Below are positions 51,094 to 59,061 of a stretch of 64,000 bases of DNA, piece by piece. A program made the translations under genes and the position numbers. A model generated the notes under the pieces. The model was not told where the DNA came from and made no database searches. It saw only the letters and a program-made list of their open reading frames with translations. How positions within the stretch are numbered: the stretch's first letter is position 1; each line of letters opens with the position of its first letter. The DNA is from Methanobacteriota archaeon. Lineage in GTDB: Archaea; Halobacteriota; Methanomicrobia; Methanomicrobiales; Methanocorpusculaceae. The DNA is taken from assembly GCA_023396065.1 (NCBI GenBank), contig JAEWXF010000033.1:1-64000 (forward strand). The letters are read 5' to 3'.

Positions 51094-51486
51094 ATGCGTC
51101 ATACGACAGAGATCCTGATTGACTGGAACGACCTTGACGCGTTCGGACATGTGAACAATCTGGCAGTTCTGCGATACGTGCAGACGTCCCGCATTCACGT
51201 GTGTGAGGAAGCAGGGCTGATGAACGGGAGCGGCCGGCCGGACCGCGGACCGATTCTGGCTGCGACCGGCTGCCGGTACTGCCTGCCTCTCTACTATCCC
51301 GGAACGGTGCGGGTCGAGTCCGTCGTCACCGAAGTGAAACATACGAGTTTTCTGATGGAACACACAGTTTTTGATGCGGACGGCCGGATTGCCGCACAGG
51401 CCAACGACGTGTTAGTCTACTTCGATTATACCGGCAACACGAAGATGCAGATTCCAGACGGGCTTCGCGCCCGGCTCTCCGCATAA
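51094..51486 (+). CDS. Hot-dog fold acyl-CoA thioesterase (4HBT-type)
   Basis: About 130 residues with DWNDLDAFGHVNNLAVLRYVQTSR, the 4HBT signature with catalytic Asp. The ATG at 51094 matches family length; but a TATA-like ATATACTA at about 50994-51001 would give a start at ATG 51028, adding 22 residues. Fatty acid metabolism is limited in archaea, so a substrate is uncertain. Confidence 0.82.
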   Translation: MRHTTEILIDWNDLDAFGHVNNLAVLRYVQTSRIHVCEEAGLMNGSGRPDRGPILAATGCRYCLPLYYPGTVRVESVVTEVKHTSFLMEHTVFDADGRIAAQANDVLVYFDYTGNTKMQIPDGLRARLSA

Positions 51487-51536
51487 TTTGTTGAAAGTCT
51501 GTTTCGGCAGACACTTATCTTTTGCCGGGAATCAGT

Positions 51537-52709
51537 ATGATACTGATGAAAAATCCCTTCCATGTGATGATCATCCCGACACTCGGCTGTCCCGGCCGGT
51601 GCAAATACTGCTGGAGTTCGGATGTGAACTCACCGAAGATGACCGCCGAGACTGCAGAAGCCATTGTCCGATGGCTGGAACCATTGCAGGACCAGCGGGT
51701 GACGTTCACGTTCCACGGCGGCGAGCCGCTGCTTGCAGGGCTTACGTTTTATCAGCGAATTCTGCCGCTGATCCGTACCCGTCTGGCGCATTTGTCCCCG
51801 GAGTTTGCGATGCAGACGAATCTGTGGCTGATGACGGATGAGCTTGCAGAAATTCTTGCGGAGTTTCAGGTACCGCTCGGCTCCTCTATTGACGGTCCCG
51901 AGGAGCTGACCAACTATCAGAGAGGCGACGGCTATTTTGCAAAAACAATGGCCGGTTACGAGATTGCGATACGCCATGGACTGCTGGTGCGGTTTATCTG
52001 TACGTTTACGAACTCATCGGTCTCCCAAAAAGAGGAGATTGTCCGGTTTTTCCGGGAGAACGGCTGGGTCATGAAGCTGCATCCGGCACTGCCGTCTCTG
52101 AAGGGTGATAATCCGAATGAATGGACCCTGGCGCCGGAGGAGTACGGGGAGCTGCTGGTGTATCTGCTGGATGAGGCTGTTGCTCACGCCGGGGAGATGG
52201 AGATCATGAACGTGAATGATCTCTGCCGGTGTGTGTTTACCCGCAGCGGCAGTGTGTGTACGTATGCGGACTGTATGGGAACGACGTTTGCTGTCGGACC
52301 GGACGGTGCGATCTATCCCTGTTACCGGTTTGTGGGGATGCCGGAGTGGGTTATGGGAAATGTGACCGACGTGCCGACGATTGCGGAGCTGATGTACTCT
52401 CCCGCAGGAAAGCGGATGCTCGCGTTCAAGACGCATGTGGATACGGCCTGCCGCGACTGTGCCCACATTTCATACTGCCGGGGTGGCTGTCCGTACAATG
52501 CCCTTGCAGGATCCTCTGCGGATCAGAACGGTGTTGATCCGCACTGTGTCGCCTACAAGCGGATATTCGATGAGATCACCTCCCGGATGGAAGCGGAGAT
52601 GAGCGCCGCAGTACCTGCGCCGCTTGCGGGAACCAGCCGCGTCTCCCGTGTCCGGCGGAAAGTAAAACCCGGGGTTATGACGCTCGTGAAAAAAATCGTG
52701 GAGGAGTGA
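51537..52709 (+). CDS. Radical SAM/SPASM protein, putative peptide-modifying enzyme
   Basis: About 390 residues. Radical SAM cluster C18, C22, C25 (GCPGRCKYC); FHGGEPLLAG follows. The C-terminal SPASM region has CTYADCMG, YPCYRF, CRDCAHISYCRGGCPY and DPHC, seven or more cysteines for two auxiliary clusters. The methanogen family of this type (Mhun_1560-like) is thought to modify small peptides, from recall. ATG 51537 follows GGGA; ATG 51546 is possible. It is followed by VOC and SDR genes with 1-nt and 73-nt gaps. Confidence 0.88.
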   Translation: MILMKNPFHVMIIPTLGCPGRCKYCWSSDVNSPKMTAETAEAIVRWLEPLQDQRVTFTFHGGEPLLAGLTFYQRILPLIRTRLAHLSPEFAMQTNLWLMTDELAEILAEFQVPLGSSIDGPEELTNYQRGDGYFAKTMAGYEIAIRHGLLVRFICTFTNSSVSQKEEIVRFFRENGWVMKLHPALPSLKGDNPNEWTLAPEEYGELLVYLLDEAVAHAGEMEIMNVNDLCRCVFTRSGSVCTYADCMGTTFAVGPDGAIYPCYRFVGMPEWVMGNVTDVPTIAELMYSPAGKRMLAFKTHVDTACRDCAHISYCRGGCPYNALAGSSADQNGVDPHCVAYKRIFDEITSRMEAEMSAAVPAPLAGTSRVSRVRRKVKPGVMTLVKKIVEE

Positions 52710-52710
52710 T

Positions 52711-53184
52711 ATGAAATTCTGCGGTCCCCTGATCGTGGTAAAAGATCTTGCAGTGTCCGTCCGGTTTTATCAGGAGCTGTTCGGTCTTGTAGTTGCGTAT
52801 GATTTCGGCGAGAATGTGGCGTTTGCCGGAGGTCCTGTTCTGCAGTCGCTTTCGTCGTTTGCGCAGATGACCGGCGTGGGCGAGGATACGATCTTCTGCC
52901 GGCCCCACAATATGGAGCTGTACTTTGAGGAGGAGGAGTTCGATCTGTTCATCGCCCGCCTGAAAACGATGCCTGATATCAGGTATGTGCATGATGTCGT
53001 TGAACACCCGTGGGGTCAGCGGGTAGTCCGTATCTATGATCCGAACTTCCACATGATTGAGATCGGGGAGAGTATGGAGGTGGTGATCCGCCGCTGCCTT
53101 GTAAAGGGTATGAGTGTGGAAGAGACTGCGGCAAAGACCCAGCATCCCCGGGAACTGGTTGAGAGAATTCAACAATCTCTCTGA
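52711..53184 (+). CDS. VOC-family (glyoxalase-like) protein
   Basis: 157 residues. Two beta-alpha-beta-beta-beta units (DLAVSVRFYQELFGLVVAYDF; DPNFHMIEIGE), with an extra C-terminal helical tail. Metal ligands are E/H positions such as HNMELYFEEE and HMIEI. The start is 1 nt after the radical SAM stop, with GGAGTG upstream, so it is coupled. Substrate unknown. Confidence 0.88.
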   Translation: MKFCGPLIVVKDLAVSVRFYQELFGLVVAYDFGENVAFAGGPVLQSLSSFAQMTGVGEDTIFCRPHNMELYFEEEEFDLFIARLKTMPDIRYVHDVVEHPWGQRVVRIYDPNFHMIEIGESMEVVIRRCLVKGMSVEETAAKTQHPRELVERIQQSL

Positions 53185-53257
53185 TTTTTCAGATCTACCG
53201 CTGCCGGAGAGTATTTATGCCCTGAGACGATACTGAAAGATCATTGAAAGAGGTACA

Positions 53258-54022
53258 ATGATCATGGGTAAAATGGAGAAAAAAGTTGTTCTGATCACCG
53301 GCGGTGGTAAGGGTATCGGATTTGGGATTGCAACCGCGTTTGCCAAAGAGGGTGCCGATCTGGTGATCACCGGCAGGACGGTTGCAACGCTTGCCAAGGC
53401 ACAGGAGACACTGGAAACTTACGGAGTATCGGTGCTGCCGGTCGCCGCTGACGGTGGTCAGGAGGATGCGGTAAAGAGTGCCGTGCAGCAGACGGTGGAG
53501 CGTTTCGGAAAGATTGATGTGCTGATTAACAATGCTCAGGTTTCCCGGTCGGGGGTGATGCTCGCGGATCACACGAAAGAGGACTTTGATCTTGCACTCA
53601 ATTCGGGTTTGTATGCGGCATTTTTCTATATGCGGGAGTGTTTCCCGTATCTGAAGGAGACCAAAGGCAGTGTTATCAACTTTGCTTCCGGGGCAGGGCT
53701 GTTCGGGAAACCCGGTCAGTCTTCCTATGCGGCGGCAAAGGAGGGAATCCGGGGACTGTCGCGGGTCGCGGCGATGGAATGGGGGCCGTACGGCATCAAT
53801 GTGAATGTAGTCTGCCCGCTGGTATACACTGAGTCTCTGGATCAGTGGCGGCATGAGTATCCCAAACTGTATGAGCAGACGATTAAGGGGATTCCGCTCG
53901 GCAGGTTCGGGGATCCGGAGAAGGATATCGGCAGGATCTGTGTGTTCCTCGCATCCGAGGATGCGTCATACATCAGCGGTGAGACGTTTACTGTCCAGGG
54001 CGGCAGCGGACTTCGACCGTGA
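53258..54022 (+). CDS. Short-chain dehydrogenase/reductase
   Basis: 254 residues. NAD(P) motif TGGGKGIGFGIA, NNAQ and catalytic Ser-Tyr-Lys (NFASGAG...SYAAAKEG). FabG-like; substrate is not clear. Start ATG 53258 follows AGAGGT closely; ATG 53264 is possible. It may share the transcript of the radical SAM and VOC genes. Confidence 0.9.
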   Translation: MIMGKMEKKVVLITGGGKGIGFGIATAFAKEGADLVITGRTVATLAKAQETLETYGVSVLPVAADGGQEDAVKSAVQQTVERFGKIDVLINNAQVSRSGVMLADHTKEDFDLALNSGLYAAFFYMRECFPYLKETKGSVINFASGAGLFGKPGQSSYAAAKEGIRGLSRVAAMEWGPYGINVNVVCPLVYTESLDQWRHEYPKLYEQTIKGIPLGRFGDPEKDIGRICVFLASEDASYISGETFTVQGGSGLRP

Positions 54023-54168
54023 TCTTTTTTGCGGGAGTTCCGGGATTTTCCGAGAACCGGACAAGATGATGTGATCACGTTCATGACTCTCCTGAAATCC
54101 GAAACATTCAGATGAGTGCCGAACCGGGCAACAAAATGGAGAGAATATCGGAAAAGGAGTAATTACAT

Positions 54169-54261
54169 ATGTCCCGAAATACTATATCTTGTAATTCTCA
54201 GAGATATGATATTGAGTTTTCCCTAATCCGCAGATGTCCGGGAGAATGTGTGATGTGTTAG
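54169..54261 (+). CDS. Candidate 30-aa peptide ending in a Cys cluster
   Basis: MSRNTISCNSQRYDIEFSLI followed by RRCPGECVMC and stop. AAAGGAG lies 8-9 nt before the ATG. Cysteines are at 8, 23, 27 and 30. CX3CX2C at the end equals the radical SAM motif, so it may be a scrap of a radical SAM gene; alternatively it could be a peptide substrate for the enzyme at 51537. Neither is established. Confidence 0.35.
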   Translation: MSRNTISCNSQRYDIEFSLIRRCPGECVMC

Positions 54262-54285
54262 AACAACAGATGGTCACAGTACATT

Positions 54286-54330
54286 ATGAAACCGGAAGAT
54301 AAGGCACGGCTGGATGTGTCAAGCTGGTGA
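54286..54330 (+). pseudogene. Possible hsdR N-terminal scrap
   Basis: MKPEDKARLDVSSW and stop. The first ten residues recall the start of type I restriction R subunits (often PEDKAR followed by a helix and AAGW). The match is short, so this rests on recall and context: rhuM and an hsdM fragment lie downstream. Confidence 0.3.
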
Positions 54331-54370
54331 CTGAGCATGCTCAGACAGACCTTTGCCAGAGAACGCTAAG

Positions 54371-54523
54371 ATGACGGAACACGCCAACGCCCGCCGCGTC
54401 ACCCTGTCTCGCTGCAAAAATACCTTCGCAGCCGGAGAAGACCACGAACAGATCACAGATACATCTTCTGCACACATTCCAACCGTTCGGAAATTCCGAA
54501 CAGCTGCCCGGACACAGCCATGA
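54371..54523 (+). CDS. Short ORF overlapping the rhuM start
   Basis: 50 codons, ends with ATGA shared with the rhuM ATG. Content is basic and polar (MTEHANARRVTLSRCKNTF), no family. The overlap suggests coupling, but chance is not excluded. Confidence 0.25.
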   Translation: MTEHANARRVTLSRCKNTFAAGEDHEQITDTSSAHIPTVRKFRTAARTQP

Positions 54524-55545
54524 CAAAAGACCTCTACATCCGAAGCAGTACCGCCGAGTACCTCATCTTCTCCGCACAGGCAGATGCCGACGGCATTGAA
54601 GTCCGTTACGAAGACGGGACGCTCTGGCTCACCCAGAAGCTGCTTGCACAACTCTTTGACGTCGAAAGCAATACCATCACCTATCACCTCAAGGAAATTT
54701 ACCAAAGCGGCGAACTACTGGAAGATCGAACTACTCGAATTTTTCGAGTAGTTCAAACCGAAGGCAGCCGACAGGTCACCCGCGACCTCACCCACTACAA
54801 TCTCGATACCATCATCGCGACGGGCTACCGCGTAAACTCAGTCCGGGCAACTCAGTTCCGCCGCTGGGCCACGGGCGTTCTCAGACAGTACACCCTCAAA
54901 GGCTACCTCATCGACAGAAAACGCATGGAAAACGGCCCACTCCTCGGAGAAGACTACTTCGAGGAACTCCTCGAAGAGATCCGGGAGATTCGCATCAGCG
55001 AGCGGAGATTCTACCAGAAGATCACCGACCTCTACGCAACCGCAATCGACTATGACAAAAACGCCCCTGCCACCAAACAGTTTTTCACCAGAGTCCAGAA
55101 CGCCATGCACTACGCAGTAACCCACAAAACCGCGCCCGAACTCATCTACAGCCGTGCAGACAGCACCAGACCCCGCATGGGCCTCACCTCCTGGAAAAAC
55201 TCGCCCGACGGTAAAATTCTCAAAAGCGACGTAACCGTCGCCAAAAACTACCTCACCCCGGACGAACTCAGCGAACTCGCGGCAATCGTCAGCGCATTCC
55301 TTGATCTCGCCGAAGCACGGGCGAAAAAACACATACCTATGACCATGCAGGACTGGGCAGAACGAATCGACAAATTCCTCCTCGCCGACGACCGGATCAT
55401 CCTCCAGGGAGCAGGAACCATCACCGCAGAACTTGCAAAAGACCACGCAGAAACCGAATATGACATCTACCGCATCACTCAGGACAAACTCTACCGCTCA
55501 GACTTCGACCGGCTCATGGAAGAGGAACCGGAGTACCACCCATGA
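54520..55545 (+). CDS. rhuM: RhuM-family protein
   Basis: 341 residues, full length. Hallmarks are VRYEDGTLWLTQKLLAQLFDVE, HLKEIYQSGEL and FRRWATGVLRQYTLKGYLID. RhuM genes often lie inside type I restriction-modification loci and pathogenicity islands; activity is not known. Its stop overlaps the hsdM fragment start (ATGA). It lies beside tRNA-Val. Codons are C-ending. Confidence 0.92.
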   Translation: MTKDLYIRSSTAEYLIFSAQADADGIEVRYEDGTLWLTQKLLAQLFDVESNTITYHLKEIYQSGELLEDRTTRIFRVVQTEGSRQVTRDLTHYNLDTIIATGYRVNSVRATQFRRWATGVLRQYTLKGYLIDRKRMENGPLLGEDYFEELLEEIREIRISERRFYQKITDLYATAIDYDKNAPATKQFFTRVQNAMHYAVTHKTAPELIYSRADSTRPRMGLTSWKNSPDGKILKSDVTVAKNYLTPDELSELAAIVSAFLDLAEARAKKHIPMTMQDWAERIDKFLLADDRIILQGAGTITAELAKDHAETEYDIYRITQDKLYRSDFDRLMEEEPEYHP

Positions 55546-55691
55546 CACCTGAAAACACCTCCGCTATCATCCAGAAAATCTGGAACAACCCCTTACGGGA
55601 CGCCGGCGTCTCCTACGGAGACTACCTCGAACAGCTCACCTACCTCCTCCTCCTCAAAATGTCCCACGAGTACGCCCGTCCCTCCCCCTGA
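55542..55691 (+). pseudogene. hsdM: Truncated hsdM (type I methyltransferase), N-terminus only
   Basis: 49 codons. IIQKIWNNPLRDAGVSYGDY and LEQLTYLLLLKMSHEY are the N-terminal helical part of HsdM; a stop follows after PSP. The methylase core and hsdS are missing. So the type I system is broken; the ATGA overlap with rhuM marks the former operon. Confidence 0.8.
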
Positions 55692-55819
55692 AACCGGAAA
55701 AGATATAAAAATATCGCCAGATCCGGTACCTGGTACCATCACGAAACCAGGAACAAGACTGGATACTAATACCCTCAGTATCTGAAAAACAAACCTACTG
55801 AAAAAATACCCAAAAGGAG

Positions 55820-55893
55820 TGGACCCGAAGGGAGTCGAACCCTTGATCTCCGCCATGTCAAGGCGACGTCATAGCCTACTAGACCACGAGTCC
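55820..55893 (-). tRNA. tRNA-Val (anticodon GAC)
   Basis: 74 nt, minus strand. Acceptor GGACTCG/CGGGTCC, anticodon stem TCGCC/GGCGG with loop TTGACAT (GAC), T arm AAGGG/CCCTT with TTCGACT. CCA not encoded. T-rich sequence follows toward 55800. Its 3' end faces the restriction remnant. Confidence 0.95.
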
Positions 55894-56008
55894 TTGGAAG
55901 TTCGCACCTATGTGCTCTAATACATACGACATTCTCAAATATAAATATTTTCAAGTGAAATTGTCAGTACAGGTTTATCCTGCATCACTGTAAACAGAAT
56001 AATCACAC

Positions 56009-57205
56009 ATGGAACAGGGGACAGACATTCAGCGAAAAAAACGGCTCATGCAGTATCTCTGCGTTATCGGCCTGTTCGCCATATTTTCCACCACCATTGC
56101 CAAAAACCCGGTTCTCCCCTTATATGCCGAATCACTGGGAGCAGGCAGCGTAACGATAGGACTCATATCTGCAGTCTCTCCATTTGCAGGAATACTTCTC
56201 AGTTTCCCGGTCGGTGTACTTTCGGATCAGCTCGGCAGACGCAGACTCCTCATCCTTTCCGGTATCGTATTCCTCATCGCCCCGCTACTGTATCTGGCGG
56301 CCATTGACCCGCTCCTCCTGATTCCGGTACGATTCTTCCACGGCATGGCAACCGCTATTCTGGGGCCGGTCATCGGTGCCGTAATCACCGAACAGTTCGG
56401 AGAACACAAAGGACAGATGATGGGAACGTACAGCTCGGCAACCCTCGTCGGCAGATCCGCAGCTCCGCTGATAGGCGGAGTGGTGCTTTCAGTCTTTGTT
56501 GCCGCCCCGTCTCTATCTGCGTATCACATCGTCTACCTCATCGCGTTTGCCGCGGGCATCCCGGTCTTTCTTCTAACGCTCCGTTACCATGACACTACAT
56601 CTGTACAGAGTTTCTCTTCGATAACCATAGCCTCTTTCCGGGAAAATCTTCACGTCTTCTTTCGCAACCGCGGCCTGCGATATGCATCCTGCGCAGAAAT
56701 GGCAACATATTTCTGTTTCGGAACCTTTGAAACCTATCTTCCCCTCTATCTCCTAGCTACAGGCATCACCGCATGGCAGACCGGCATCATCTTTTTTGTG
56801 CAGGTAATCATAATCGCGGCAACAAAACCCATCTTCGGAAAACTCGCCGACCGCAGCGATCCGATCCGTCAGATTCTGACCGGCCTGATGCTCACCGGCA
56901 TATCGCTTGCCGCATTCTCATTCACCGGCAGTTTCTGGCTGCTGCTAGGCATCAGCTGCATCTTCGGCATCGGAATGTCACTCGCAACCGTTGCGGCAAA
57001 TGTGTATGCAGCAAATGTTGCCGAACGCAACCGTCTTGGCGCGTCCATGGGTGCACTCTCCTCAATCATGGATATTGGCCACTCCGCAGGTCCGCTCGTC
57101 GCAGGAATCGCTGCTGCACTCGCCGGATACACCGCCGGGTTTACCCTCTGTCTCGTCGTTGCTTTTGCAGTTGCCGGATACATCATACTCGGCACGCGTC
57201 ACTGA
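56009..57205 (+). CDS. MFS transporter
   Basis: 398 residues, twelve predicted helices. VGVLSDQLGRRRLLI between helices 2 and 3 is the MFS signature. Looks like a multidrug-type exporter, but the substrate is unknown. Convergent with serA. ATG 56009 is the first in frame. Confidence 0.9.
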   Translation: MEQGTDIQRKKRLMQYLCVIGLFAIFSTTIAKNPVLPLYAESLGAGSVTIGLISAVSPFAGILLSFPVGVLSDQLGRRRLLILSGIVFLIAPLLYLAAIDPLLLIPVRFFHGMATAILGPVIGAVITEQFGEHKGQMMGTYSSATLVGRSAAPLIGGVVLSVFVAAPSLSAYHIVYLIAFAAGIPVFLLTLRYHDTTSVQSFSSITIASFRENLHVFFRNRGLRYASCAEMATYFCFGTFETYLPLYLLATGITAWQTGIIFFVQVIIIAATKPIFGKLADRSDPIRQILTGLMLTGISLAAFSFTGSFWLLLGISCIFGIGMSLATVAANVYAANVAERNRLGASMGALSSIMDIGHSAGPLVAGIAAALAGYTAGFTLCLVVAFAVAGYIILGTRH

Positions 57206-57363
57206 CAGAATATGCCACGACAATTCTCTTCAGAAACAGCATCCTCTCCCGATCCGAAATGAGGCATCACCCATGAGTGAAGCCAGGCTCAGTATCATCA
57301 GGAATGTATCTCCAGCATTCATTTTTGAACAGATACCGGATCAAAAAAAAGTTCGGGGGAAAT

Positions 57364-58947
57364 TTACAGCTGCACAAACTTTGCCGAGATGATGCCGTCG
57401 CTCTCTGCGACCTCACGCATAATCTCTGCCGGCACAACATCGTCCACGGCAAGAATCATCAGAGACTCAGCACCCACATCCACTTTTCCGACCTGCATAC
57501 TGGAGATATTGATATTGTGTTTGCCCAGCAGAACACAGACCGGCCCGACAACACCCGGACGGTTAATGTGATCAGAAATGATGAGGTTGCCTCCCGGAAC
57601 CATATCCATCTTGTACTCGCCGATTGCAAGAATTCTCGGACCGACCCGGGTCACAATACCGGAAATCGTCTGGCTGCCGGATGCGGTCGTAAACGTCATC
57701 GTAACCAGAGACTTGTAGTCACCTGCATCTGCGGAGGTCTTCTCCACCACGGCCATACCGCGCTGCTGTGCGATGAACTCGGCATTTACCAGATTTGCCG
57801 GCTCGTGCAGAGCCTTGTCCAGCAGACCCTTCAGACCCATACGGGTAACATACTTCAGATTCTGCTTCATCTCAGCAATCTCGCCGAAATACGCAAACTC
57901 CACTTCCATAACAGCACCGTCTGCAATCTGAGCAGCAAGGCTGCCCATCTTCTCAGCAAGTATTGCGAACGGCTCAAGCTTCGGCCGGAGTTCCGGAGAA
58001 ACCAGAGGAGCGTTGACCGCATTCTTCGCAGATCCGCCTTTCAGCACCTCAATGCACTGCTGGGCAACCGAGATTGCTACGTTTTTCTGGGCCTCAACCG
58101 TACTTGCACCAAGGTGGGGGGTGACAATGACCTTGTCAAGCTTCAGAAGCGGGGAGTCGGTCGGCGGTTCGTGTTCAAACACATCAAGCGCCGCGCCCGC
58201 AACCTTACCTGCGGTGACTGCCTCATAGAGGGCAGCCTCATCAATGATACCGCCGCGGGCACAGTTGATTAAGCGGACGCCGGTCTTCATCGTTGCAATG
58301 GACTCCGTGTTGACCAGGTGAGTCGTCGACGGAATCAGCGGGGTATGAACCGTGATGACATCGGCTTTCGTAAAGAGTTCTGCGACCGGCATCATCTCAA
58401 CACCCATGGCAGCTCCGACTTCGGCCGGAATAAACGGATCGTAGGCAATGACCGTCATCTGCAGTGCCTGAGCGCGCTTTGCAACCTCGCGGCCGATTCT
58501 GCCGAAACCGACAACACCGAGCACCTTGCCGTTCATCTCATTGCCCATAAACTTCGAACGTTTCCATTCACCGCTCTTTAATGAGGCGGACGCCTGCGGA
58601 ATATTGCGGGCGAGAGCCATCATCATGGCAATCGTATGTTCGGTTGCGGCGAGGGTGTTTCCCTCTGGAGCGTTGGAAACGATAATTCCTTTTCTGGTGG
58701 CCGCATCGGTATCGATGTTGTCCACGCCAACACCAGCACGACCAATGTATTTCATCTTGTGTGCCGCTTCAATGATACGGGCGGTAACCTGCGTCCCGGA
58801 ACGGACAATCAATGCATCGTAGTCGCCGATAATGTTCACGAGTTCGTCTTCGGAGAGATCGGCTTTCTCATCTACGTCACAAAAGCCCTTTAAAATGGCA
58901 ACTCCCTCACGTGCGAGGGGGTCGCTGACAAGTACTTTGAAGCTCAC
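57364..58947 (-). CDS. serA: D-3-phosphoglycerate dehydrogenase
   Basis: 527 residues. First step of serine synthesis from 3-phosphoglycerate. NAD motif GVVGFGRIGREVA, catalytic Arg/Glu/His regions (NCARGGIIDE; PHLGAST), then the intervening domain and the C-terminal ACT domain (HINRPGVVGPVC). GTG 58947 gives the usual start MSFKVLVSDP; ATG 58959 adds four residues and lies where a TATA box at about 58976-58985 would start transcription. Confidence 0.95.
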   Translation of the reverse strand: MSFKVLVSDPLAREGVAILKGFCDVDEKADLSEDELVNIIGDYDALIVRSGTQVTARIIEAAHKMKYIGRAGVGVDNIDTDAATRKGIIVSNAPEGNTLAATEHTIAMMMALARNIPQASASLKSGEWKRSKFMGNEMNGKVLGVVGFGRIGREVAKRAQALQMTVIAYDPFIPAEVGAAMGVEMMPVAELFTKADVITVHTPLIPSTTHLVNTESIATMKTGVRLINCARGGIIDEAALYEAVTAGKVAGAALDVFEHEPPTDSPLLKLDKVIVTPHLGASTVEAQKNVAISVAQQCIEVLKGGSAKNAVNAPLVSPELRPKLEPFAILAEKMGSLAAQIADGAVMEVEFAYFGEIAEMKQNLKYVTRMGLKGLLDKALHEPANLVNAEFIAQQRGMAVVEKTSADAGDYKSLVTMTFTTASGSQTISGIVTRVGPRILAIGEYKMDMVPGGNLIISDHINRPGVVGPVCVLLGKHNINISSMQVGKVDVGAESLMILAVDDVVPAEIMREVAESDGIISAKFVQL

Positions 58948-59061
58948 GAATAATCCCATACATATTTGGAATTGCTATCATATAGTGTTGTCCAACCCCT
59001 CTAGGGACAAATAGAACAGAACATATTATTGTTGTCTGGACCTATCTAATAGTGAGTGTCT

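Larger units (their letters stand above)
54023..54370. other. Gap with short ORFs and possible gene scraps
   Basis: No normal gene is seen. It contains the 30-aa Cys-containing ORF at 54169 and an hsdR-like scrap at 54286. GTGATCAC, an 8-bp palindrome, occurs near 54071. Confidence 0.5.

Noticed and set aside
55820..55893. Reading the tRNA as tRNA-Asp (GTC)
   Set aside because: The 7-nt loop TTGACAT places GAC at positions 34-36 after U33, which is Val.
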